A DNA stretch of 54,605 bases from Bacteroidota bacterium (lineage in GTDB: Bacteria; Bacteroidota; Bacteroidia; Chitinophagales; Chitinophagaceae), in NCBI GenBank assembly GCA_023391015.1, contig JAEWBT010000096.1, positions 1 through 54,605 of the forward strand, given 5' to 3'. The position numbers and the translations under genes were made by a program. Shown piece after piece: positions 41,161-47,355 of the stretch (the stretch's first letter is position 1; every line of letters begins with the position of its first letter). The notes beneath the pieces were generated by a model, which worked only from the letters and a program-made list of their open reading frames with translations, ran no database searches and was not told the DNA's origin.

Positions 41161-41895
41161 TTGGAAAAGAAAATCCGCGTCGCCGCCGTCAATTATCTGA
41201 ACGCCAAACCGCTTTTGTGGGGCCTGCAACACCACCCGGTGAACGGCCAAATAGAATGGATGACCGATTATCCGGCTCGCGTGGCCGACGACCTGCGCGA
41301 GGGCCGCGCCGATATTTCGTTGATGCCCGTAGCCGCTATGCCCGCCATCCCCGGCAGCTATGTGGTGGGCAATTACGGCATTGCCGCCGGCGATAACGTA
41401 GTATCGGTGGCCATTTTTAGCCAGGTGCCTATGGAGGAGATTAAAACCGTGTATCTGGATTATCAGAGCCGCACCTCCGTGCGACTGGCCCAGCTCCTGC
41501 TTCAGCATTTCTGGAAGAAAGATGTAGCATTCCTGCCCGCGCCCGAAGATTATATCGCCCGCATTGAGGGCACCACGGCAGGCGTGATTATTGGCGACCG
41601 CGCCTTGATGGCCCTCCAAAAATTTCCGTACAGCTACGATTTGTCGAAAGGATGGAGCGCCTGGCAGGGGTTGCCCTTCGTGTTTGCCGCCTGGATTGCC
41701 ACCCGCCCGCTGCCCGAAGCCTTTGTGGCCGCTTTCGACGCAGCGCAGGCAGAGGGCCTTCAAAATCTGGAAACGGTGATTGGCGAAAATCCATTCCCGC
41801 CCTATAGCCTCCACACCTATTACACCGAAAATATTCGCTACACACTCGGCCCAAAGGAGCGCGAAGGCCTGCAAAAGTTCCTGAGTTTTTTATAA
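41161..41895 (+). CDS. mqnA: Menaquinone biosynthesis protein MqnA (chorismate dehydratase)
   Basis: A 244-residue enzyme of the futalosine pathway that converts chorismate to 3-enolpyruvyl benzoate. The start MEKKIRVAAVNYLNAKPLLWGL contains the hallmark VNYLNAKPL, followed by DLREGRADISLMPVAAM, DYQSRTSVRLAQLL, and GLPFVFAAWIA. The fold is that of periplasmic-binding-like enzymes. The start codon is TTG at 41161, the only one available before the conserved block. It implies that menaquinone is made by the futalosine and not the MenFDHCEB route. Other mqn genes are not in the window. Confidence 0.93.
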   Translation: MEKKIRVAAVNYLNAKPLLWGLQHHPVNGQIEWMTDYPARVADDLREGRADISLMPVAAMPAIPGSYVVGNYGIAAGDNVVSVAIFSQVPMEEIKTVYLDYQSRTSVRLAQLLLQHFWKKDVAFLPAPEDYIARIEGTTAGVIIGDRALMALQKFPYSYDLSKGWSAWQGLPFVFAAWIATRPLPEAFVAAFDAAQAEGLQNLETVIGENPFPPYSLHTYYTENIRYTLGPKEREGLQKFLSFL

Positions 41896-42035
41896 AGGGC
41901 GGCCCGCCATGGGTTTTCTTTCTAAAAAAGAGCCGGATGCTGCCGCCCGGAAGGCAAAAGCCTCGCCTTTCATCCCAAAACCTCCTCGCACTGCCCCGGC
42001 GGCCTTTAATTTTTTTGTAGGATGCCGCGCAAAAC

Positions 42036-42220
42036 TTTTGCACACCATCCTAAACGTTTATTATGGAAGGAAAAACTTTTGCACAGCATCCTAAACGTTT
42101 ATTGTGGAAGGAAAAACTTTTGCACGGCATCCGCAACGTTTATTGTGGAGGGAAAAACTTTTGCACGGCATCCGCAACGTTTATTGTGGAGGGAAAAAGT
42201 TTTGCACAGCATCCGCAACG
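42036..42220. repeat. 41-nt tandem repeat array
   Basis: Units beginning TTTTGCAC start at 42036, 42077, 42118, 42159 and 42200, each exactly 41 nt apart (the last is partial). The unit contains GCATCC(T/G)(A/C)AACGTTTATT and ends GGAGGGAAAAAC. Early copies read CATCCTAAACG and later ones CATCCGCAACG, so units diverge along the array. Because 41 is not a multiple of three, all three plus frames stay open and give shifted copies of the same peptide. This argues against coding. It fills the 522-base gap between convergent mqnA and ybjQ together with the next three elements. The part at 41896-42030 shows nothing convincing. Confidence 0.9.
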
Positions 42221-42259
42221 TTTCGGACGCCATTCCAAATTCTGGAATGGCGTCCGAAA
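42221..42259. repeat. 17-bp perfect stem hairpin after the 41-nt array
   Basis: TTTCGGACGCCATTCCA at 42221-42237 pairs perfectly with 42243-42259 around the loop AATTC. It begins exactly where the last 41-nt unit breaks off. Confidence 0.85.
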
Positions 42260-42285
42260 GCTTTATTATGCCGTTCCCAAATTCA

Positions 42286-42317
42286 GAACGCCATCCTAAA
42301 CGTTTAGGATGGCGTTC
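42286..42317. repeat. Perfect 32-nt palindrome sharing sequence with the array unit
   Basis: The palindrome is centred on AAACGTTT and starts GAACGCCATCCT. Its half CCATCCTAAACGTTTA is nearly the same as the core of the 41-nt repeat, suggesting the array and this palindrome have a common origin. Confidence 0.85.
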
Positions 42318-42365
42318 CGAAATTTAGAATAGCAAAATTTGCTTAACTGATAAAGCCTTTTGGGG

Positions 42366-42381
42366 AACCGCCCGGGCGGTT
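42366..42381. terminator. 16-nt palindrome AACCGCCCGGGCGGTT, possible terminator
   Basis: A GC-rich perfect palindrome lies 36 bases beyond the ybjQ stop codon (minus strand). It has no strong T run, so a terminator role is uncertain. Confidence 0.4.
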
Positions 42382-42417
42382 TGGCGGAGCGGAGGGCGCG
42401 CTGAAAAAAGCCGCCGC

Positions 42418-42738
42418 CTACACCACAACTGCCGTACCCGACACGTTTACCATCAGCATCGAGCCTTGGTGGCCTACTACTTCGTAATCTACGTCAATCC
42501 CTACAATGGCATTGGCCCCCAACGCCATTGCACGCTGTTGCATTTCGCCCATCGAGGTGTCGCGCGCTTCGGCCAGCACCTGCTCGTAGCTGCCGGAGCG
42601 GCCCCCCACTAAATCGCGGACGGATGCAAGGAAATCTTTAAAAATATTGGCACCGATAATGGTTTCGCCGAATACAAGGCCTTTGTATTCGCGGATGGGG
42701 CGGCCTTCGAGGGTGGGGGTGGTGGAAAGAATCATCAT
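42418..42738 (-). CDS. ybjQ: YbjQ family protein (UPF0145, heavy-metal-binding domain)
   Basis: A 106-residue protein of the YbjQ/UPF0145 family. It reads MMILSTTPTLEGRPIREYKGLVFGETI, RSGSYEQVLAEARDTSMGEMQQRA, and ALGANAIVGIDVDYEVVG, all diagnostic of the family. Members form pentamers and are annotated as heavy-metal-binding, but the role is not established. ATG at 42738 begins the conserved domain. A longer frame to 42810 has no family match. It is convergent with mqnA and divergent from the HMG-CoA lyase gene. Confidence 0.88.
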   Translation of the reverse strand: MMILSTTPTLEGRPIREYKGLVFGETIIGANIFKDFLASVRDLVGGRSGSYEQVLAEARDTSMGEMQQRAMALGANAIVGIDVDYEVVGHQGSMLMVNVSGTAVVV

Positions 42739-42833
42739 GGATTGCAAGTTAGGTGCAATCGACTGTATCTGGTTAAGACCTTCGCCGGTTCGGTGTTTTT
42801 CAAGACCCAACTGTCCTTTCCTACCTTTAACCC

Positions 42834-43694
42834 ATGAAATCCGGTATTGAAATTGTGGAATGCCCTCGCGACGCCATGCAGGGCTGGGCGCATTTTATCC
42901 CTACGGCGCAAAAAATCTCCTACCTGTCGCAACTGCTTCGCTGCGGCTTCCCGATTCTGGATTGCGGGTCTTTCGTGTCGCCGAAGGCCATCCCGCAGAT
43001 GCAGGACACGGCAGCCGTTTTGGATGGTTTGGATTTAACGAATACCGATACGAAACTGCTGGTCATTGTGGCCAATCAGCGTGGCATAGCCGCCGCCGGG
43101 GCGCAGCCGCAGGTGTATTATCTGGGCTTTCCGCTCTCGGTTTCCGAAACGTTTCAGCAACGCAATACGGGCAAATCCATTGCCCAGGCGATGGATGATG
43201 TAAAGGCTTTGCAGGAAAATTGCGAAAAGTGGGGAAAGGAAGCCGTGGTGTACCTGTCGATGGGTTTTGGAAACCCGTATGGCGACCCGTACTCGGCGGA
43301 TTACGTGGCGGAGCAGGCCGGGCGCTTGGCAGAACTTGGGGTGAAAAATATTTCTTTGGCCGACACCGTGGGCGTGGCCGAAACCGAAACCATTGACGCA
43401 CTTTTCCGGAAACTGATTCCGCAATTTCCACAGGCTGTCATCTCGGCGCACTTCCACGCCACGGCGCAAAACTGGCGGCCCAAGCTGGAGGCGGCGTGGG
43501 CGGCAGGCTGCCGGCGTTTTGATGGTGCGATTGGGGGGATTGGCGGCTGCCCCATGGCGAAGGATGAATTGGTGGGAAACATGGCCACCGAAAACATGCT
43601 GCGCTGGGTGGGGGAGAAGGGGCTTGAAACCGGCATTGTGATTCCGGAATTTGAGAAAGCGGTGCAGCAGGCACAACTGATTTTTGGGAATTAA
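42834..43694 (+). CDS. Hydroxymethylglutaryl-CoA lyase family protein
   Basis: A 286-residue TIM-barrel enzyme of the HMGL-like family, cleaving HMG-CoA to acetyl-CoA and acetoacetate in leucine breakdown. Blocks: IVECPRDAMQGW (the RD motif with catalytic Arg/Asp), CGSFVSPKAIPQM, VYLSMGFGNPYGDPY, ISLADTVGVA, ISAHFHATAQNW (metal His), and DGAIGGIGGCPMAKDELVGNMATE with the active-site Cys, the HMG-CoA lyase signature. A TACCTTTA box ends four bases before the ATG. It is followed by panB after about 140 bases of low-complexity DNA. Confidence 0.9.
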   Translation: MKSGIEIVECPRDAMQGWAHFIPTAQKISYLSQLLRCGFPILDCGSFVSPKAIPQMQDTAAVLDGLDLTNTDTKLLVIVANQRGIAAAGAQPQVYYLGFPLSVSETFQQRNTGKSIAQAMDDVKALQENCEKWGKEAVVYLSMGFGNPYGDPYSADYVAEQAGRLAELGVKNISLADTVGVAETETIDALFRKLIPQFPQAVISAHFHATAQNWRPKLEAAWAAGCRRFDGAIGGIGGCPMAKDELVGNMATENMLRWVGEKGLETGIVIPEFEKAVQQAQLIFGN

Positions 43695-43832
43695 GCGGAT
43701 TTTCCGGAGCCTTAGTTCCGGAAAAAGCTTTTCCAGGGAGTGCAGTAGAAAATAGCTATTGGGCCTTTGGTTTTTGCCTTTTGGATGCTGGCATTTGATT
43801 TTTGACCTTTGGCCCTACATACCCTTTGCCCC

Positions 43833-44648
43833 ATGTCTGTTCACAGCGAGATTAAAAAAGTAACCACCCATACCCTGCAAGCGATGAAGAAGCGGGGCGA
43901 GCCGATTTCGATGCTCACCGCCTACGATTTCTCGATGGCGCGTGTGCTGGATGATGCCGGGATTGATGTACTGCTGGTAGGCGATTCGGCCTCCAACGTA
44001 ATGGCGGGTCATGAAACCACCCTGCCCATTACCCTCGACCAAATGATCTATCATGCGCAAAGCGTGGTGCGGGCGGTGAAACGGGCCTTGGTGGTGGTGG
44101 ATTTGCCTTTCGGCTCCTATCAGGGTGATTCGAAGCAGGCGCTACACTCGGCCATTCGCATCATGAAAGAATCTGGCGCACATGCCATCAAGCTGGAGGG
44201 CGGAGCAGAAGTAGTGGACAGCATTCGGCGGATTATCTCGGCGGGCGTTCCGGTGATGGGGCATCTGGGCCTGACGCCGCAAAGCATTTATCAGTTTGGA
44301 ACCTACTCCGTGCGGGCAAAAGAAGAAGCCGAAGCGGCGTTGCTGCTGGAGAACGCAGCATTGCTGGAAAGCGCGGGTTGCTTTTCGATTGTGCTGGAAA
44401 AGATTCCGGCGGCTTTGGGCGAGAAGGTAGCCAGTCAGGTAGCCATTCCTATTATTGGGATTGGGGCCGGTGGGGGTGTAGATGGTCAGGTGCTGGTGAT
44501 TCACGACCTGTTGGGGCTTACCAAAGGCTTTTCGCCCCGGTTTTTACGGCGCTATCTCAATTTATACGAAGACATTAAAGGAGCGGTAGAAAATTATGTG
44601 CAGGATGTAAAGAAGAAAGATTTTCCGAACAGCGAAGAGCAGTATTAG
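43833..44648 (+). CDS. panB: 3-methyl-2-oxobutanoate hydroxymethyltransferase
   Basis: A 271-residue enzyme of pantothenate synthesis that adds a hydroxymethyl group from methylene-THF to 2-oxoisovalerate, giving ketopantoate. Blocks: ISMLTAYDFSMARVLDDAGID, LLVGDSASNVMAGHETTLPI, VVVDLPFGSYQG, AIKLEGGAEVV, GHLGLTPQSIYQFGTYSVR, and the metal/active region IPIIGIGAGGGVDGQVLVIHDLLGL. ATG at 43833 is used instead of an upstream TTG. A box read TACCCTTTG ends four bases before it, again close to the start. Confidence 0.96.
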   Translation: MSVHSEIKKVTTHTLQAMKKRGEPISMLTAYDFSMARVLDDAGIDVLLVGDSASNVMAGHETTLPITLDQMIYHAQSVVRAVKRALVVVDLPFGSYQGDSKQALHSAIRIMKESGAHAIKLEGGAEVVDSIRRIISAGVPVMGHLGLTPQSIYQFGTYSVRAKEEAEAALLLENAALLESAGCFSIVLEKIPAALGEKVASQVAIPIIGIGAGGGVDGQVLVIHDLLGLTKGFSPRFLRRYLNLYEDIKGAVENYVQDVKKKDFPNSEEQY

Positions 44649-44707
44649 TGAATAGTGGATAACTGACAGTGGATAGTGTTTTCTGTCCTCATTCGGCTTT
44701 AAAAGGA

Positions 44708-44738
44708 AAAGGGCGTTTACCGGTGGTAAACGCCCTTT
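44708..44738. terminator. Bidirectional terminator between panB and the OmpA-type gene
   Basis: AAAGGGCGTTTACC pairs with GGTAAACGCCCTTT over a 3-base loop, with a T-rich run on the right (GTTTTGTTTTT). It lies between convergent genes. Confidence 0.85.
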
Positions 44739-44771
44739 GTTTTGTTTTTCTAACCGGGTGTAGCGCAGTGC

Positions 44772-45389
44772 TTATTTGCGGGCTACGATTTTCACGCGTC
44801 GATCAGCCATGTTGGCACCACCGCTGGCACCGGCTTCGCCCAGTCCGCGAACGGTTACTTTATCGGCTTGCAGGCCATCGGCCAGCAGTTGCGCCCGAAC
44901 GGCTTCTGCGCGCTTTTTGGAAAGTTCCATATTGGCAGCGGCGTCGCCGGTTACATCGGTCATGCCATATACGCGCACGGTAGCACCGTTAAAACGCTGA
45001 TTGATAGACTTGGCTACCATAGATACTTTCTTCTTGGCTGCGGCAGACAGGTCGGCAGAGTTTAGTGCAAACATCACGTCCTCACCCATGCTGTAGATGC
45101 CGTAGCGGTCGTTGCCGCGTACTTCTACATCTTTATCATTTACTTCTGTCCAGTCTTTTGTAACCGGGGCGTTCCAGTCTACGTCGTTCCAGGCATCAGC
45201 AACATTATCACCGGCGCGGTCGAGTTTGTTTCCAGCACTGTCCACCAGGTCGGCAGCCGTCGGGTCGCCATTAGGCACTACCACAGCGGTTTGATCGCTG
45301 TGAGCAGCTTCTTCGGCTGGTGTGGTTTCGCGGCAGGCAGTGAATGTAAGCGCGAAAAGCGCAGCGGGTACAAGGAGGATCTTTTTCAT
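44772..45389 (-). CDS. OmpA-family lipoprotein
   Basis: A 205-residue lipoprotein with signal ending ALFALTFTAC. After an acidic linker, residues about 95-205 form the OmpA C-terminal domain that binds peptidoglycan: GEDVMFALNSADLSAAAKKKVSMVAKS, VRVYGMTDVTGDAAANMELSKKRAEAVRAQLL, and VTVRGLGEAGASGGANMADRRVKIV. The usual GHTD is replaced by GMTD, so one expected His is Met here. It likely anchors the envelope and sits near a glycine-zipper gene on the same strand. Confidence 0.88.
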   Translation of the reverse strand: MKKILLVPAALFALTFTACRETTPAEEAAHSDQTAVVVPNGDPTAADLVDSAGNKLDRAGDNVADAWNDVDWNAPVTKDWTEVNDKDVEVRGNDRYGIYSMGEDVMFALNSADLSAAAKKKVSMVAKSINQRFNGATVRVYGMTDVTGDAAANMELSKKRAEAVRAQLLADGLQADKVTVRGLGEAGASGGANMADRRVKIVARK

Positions 45390-45422
45390 AAAGGTTGTTT
45401 TTGAGAAGAGAGAAAAATAAAA

Positions 45423-45454
45423 TTGCGGGCGGTGTAAAAAAGCGCCGCCCGCAA
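45423..45454 (-). terminator. Terminator of the glycine-zipper gene
   Basis: TTGCGGGCGG and CCGCCCGCAA form a perfect 10-bp stem. Read on the minus strand it is followed by TTTTATTTTT, as expected for a terminator downstream of the gene at 45505-46065. Confidence 0.8.
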
Positions 45455-45504
45455 AGATTAAAAGTTGAATAGGCCGGCTACAGAACTGTATCAGCTTCCG
45501 GCAA

Positions 45505-46065
45505 CTAGCGATAGATTTCGCGACCGTTAGCAGCGCGCCATTCGTTTTCGAAATAATCGGCGTCTTCGGCGCTGCGCGGCTTCACGCCCATCACGATGTT
45601 GCCTTCTTTAATGCCGGCTTCGTACACTTTGGCACGCTCTTCCGGAATTCCGGCACCGATCAAACCGCCTACCAGACCGCCTGTAAGGCCGCCTGCGCCG
45701 GCTCCTGCCAAAGCGCCTGCCAAAGGACCGGCAACTACCAGACCCAAGCCTGGAATCAAAAGGTTGGTTCCCAGTGCAGCTACCGCACCTACGATAGCAC
45801 CCAGTGTGCCGCCAATAGCAGAACCGGTACCGGTACCTTCCATGGCTTTGTTGCCCAGATCGGTTTCAACTACTTCGCCATCAGCAGTGGTGAAGTGGCG
45901 GTTGCGGGCTTCGTCGCTCATCACTACGTTGATATCGTCGGCAGTATAGCCGCGGGAAGTCAGCGAGTTGTAAGCACGCTCTGCGCTGGCGCGGTCCGAG
46001 AACATACCGGTCATGTGCGTGTCCGGGTTGTAAGTCGTTGTGGTGGTGGTGTGTGTTGTTTCCAT
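45505..46065 (-). CDS. Glycine-zipper protein, general stress protein 17M-like
   Basis: A 186-residue protein. The N-terminal part HMTGMFSDRASAERAYNSLTSRGYTADDINVVMSDEARNRHF resembles the heat-induced/general stress protein 17M domain. The middle, about residues 75-140, is a glycine zipper with repeated Gly-x3-Gly in hydrophobic stretches (IGGTLGAIVGAVAALG, GALAGAGAGGLTGGLVGGLIG), likely membrane-inserting. The C-terminus is soluble. ATG at 46065 starts a Thr-rich leader; an earlier in-frame start is unlikely. It may belong to an envelope-stress group with the OmpA-type lipoprotein. Confidence 0.82.
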   Translation of the reverse strand: METTHTTTTTTYNPDTHMTGMFSDRASAERAYNSLTSRGYTADDINVVMSDEARNRHFTTADGEVVETDLGNKAMEGTGTGSAIGGTLGAIVGAVAALGTNLLIPGLGLVVAGPLAGALAGAGAGGLTGGLVGGLIGAGIPEERAKVYEAGIKEGNIVMGVKPRSAEDADYFENEWRAANGREIYR

Positions 46066-46176
46066 GAGTTGGAGAGAAAATTGGTTAAGGTGAACAAAAA
46101 AAGGTTTGCTTTCTCTCCTAAAATGATTGTGCCAGCTTTTCAACAAAGGGATTTTAGAGGGTCCTGCCTGTAAACG

Positions 46177-46204
46177 AAAAAGCACTGCCAGAGCAGTGCT
46201 TTTT
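46177..46204 (-). terminator. Terminator of the 3-hydroxybutyryl-CoA dehydrogenase gene
   Basis: AAAAAGCACTGC and GCAGTGCTTTTT form a perfect 12-bp stem around CAGA, between the dehydrogenase gene and the glycine-zipper gene, both on the minus strand. A TTTCCGGAAA follows at 46213. Confidence 0.85.
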
Positions 46205-46226
46205 GATGTTGATTTCCGGAAAAACC

Positions 46227-47201
46227 TTACCGGTTGTTGGCTTTCTTAAAACGGGCACTCACCACCGCCTCTTTGCTGCCGGGGGTGTATTTGTAAAATC
46301 CTTCGCCGCTTTTCACGCCGAGGTAACCGGCCTGCACCATATTCCCCAGTAGGGTGGCCGGTGCATATTTGGGGTGGCCAAAGCCCATGTGCAGCACGTT
46401 CATAATGCTGTAGCAGGTGTCCAGACCAATAAAATCGGCCAGTTGCAGCGGTCCCATCGGGTGGGCCATACCGAGGCGCATGATGGTGTCGATTTCTTCC
46501 ACACCGGCAACGCCTTCCTGAAGCGCCGTGATGGCTTCGTTGATCATCGGCATCAGAATGCGGTTGGAGATAAAGCCCGGATAATCGGCCACCACAGCCG
46601 GCTCTTTGCCAAGGAAAACGCTCAGCTCATGAACCGTTTGGGTTACTTTTTCGTCCGTCGCATAGCCGTTGATGATTTCCCCCAGCTTCATTTCCGGAAC
46701 GGGATTGAAGAAGTGCATGCCAATTACCTTGCTGGGGCGCGAGGTATAAGAGCCGATGCGCGTAATGGAAATAGAAGACGTGTTGGTGGCCAGAATACAA
46801 TGCTCCGGACACAGCTTGTCTAATTGCTGGAAGATTTTAACCTTCAGGTCAATGTTTTCGGTGGCGGCTTCAATCACCAGGTCGGCATCCTTCACCGCTT
46901 CAGCCGTGTCGGTGTAGGTGGTGATATGACCCAGGGCTTTTGTTTTTTCGGCTTCGGTGAGGGCGGATTTGGCAATCTGCCGGTCCATGTTTTTCCCGAT
47001 GGTGGCAATGGCCTTGTCCAGCGCCAGTTGGTTAATGTCCATCAGGTGCACCTCAAAGCCTTTTTGGGCAAACACGTGGCAGATGCCGTTGCCCATTGTG
47101 CCGGAGCCAATCACGGCTACGGTCTTAATGGCGTGGAAAGTCGTGCTGCTCTCGCTGGTTTCCGGAGCCGTTTCCAGTTCCGGTGCGGTTGTGTGAACCA
47201 T
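46227..47201 (-). CDS. hbd: 3-hydroxybutyryl-CoA dehydrogenase
   Basis: A 324-residue NAD(P)-dependent dehydrogenase interconverting 3-hydroxybutyryl-CoA and acetoacetyl-CoA. The nucleotide fold is TVAVIGSGTMGNGICHVFAQKG, followed by LVIEAATENIDLK, the catalytic block NTSSISIT and GMHFFNPVPEM (catalytic His), and the C-terminal dimer domain with DYPGFISNRILMPMINEA, FIGLDTCYSIMNVL and GVKSGEGFYKY. An extra 26 residues precede the fold. This could indicate a later start, but no better one is seen. It may link fatty acid or amino acid breakdown to the HMG-CoA lyase step nearby. Confidence 0.93.
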   Translation of the reverse strand: MVHTTAPELETAPETSESSTTFHAIKTVAVIGSGTMGNGICHVFAQKGFEVHLMDINQLALDKAIATIGKNMDRQIAKSALTEAEKTKALGHITTYTDTAEAVKDADLVIEAATENIDLKVKIFQQLDKLCPEHCILATNTSSISITRIGSYTSRPSKVIGMHFFNPVPEMKLGEIINGYATDEKVTQTVHELSVFLGKEPAVVADYPGFISNRILMPMINEAITALQEGVAGVEEIDTIMRLGMAHPMGPLQLADFIGLDTCYSIMNVLHMGFGHPKYAPATLLGNMVQAGYLGVKSGEGFYKYTPGSKEAVVSARFKKANNR

Positions 47202-47241
47202 TGAAATAAAATTCTGGTTTTTATGAAGAAATACAGGGCTT

Positions 47242-47249
47242 CAAAGATA
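47242..47249 (-). promoter_or_regulatory. -7 box of the 3-hydroxybutyryl-CoA dehydrogenase gene
   Basis: Read on the minus strand it is TATCTTTG, an exact TANNTTTG match 40 bases before the ATG at 47201. Confidence 0.45.
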
Positions 47250-47355
47250 AGCGCCAGCCAAAAGCAAGGGGTTAAGAGTATTTAAAAGAAACAGCGGCTT
47301 CCCGGCCCGGTTTTAGCTTTGTGAAAAGCGCCGGAATTTCCGGAAATTCTTTGCA

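Noticed and set aside
41909..42094. Small ORF MGFLSKKEPDAAARK... of 61 codons after mqnA
   Set aside because: It runs into the tandem repeat and has no recognisable family or promoter. It could be the broken start of a lost gene, but evidence is too weak to annotate.
42036..42220. CRISPR-like array
   Set aside because: The units follow each other without unique spacers, and no cas genes are near. The same holds for 11216-11425.
42022..42327. Open frame of 101 codons through the 41-nt array
   Set aside because: All three plus frames are open and repeat the same peptide with a frame shift because the unit is 41 nt. No leader, promoter or family match, so the frame is a by-product of the repeat.
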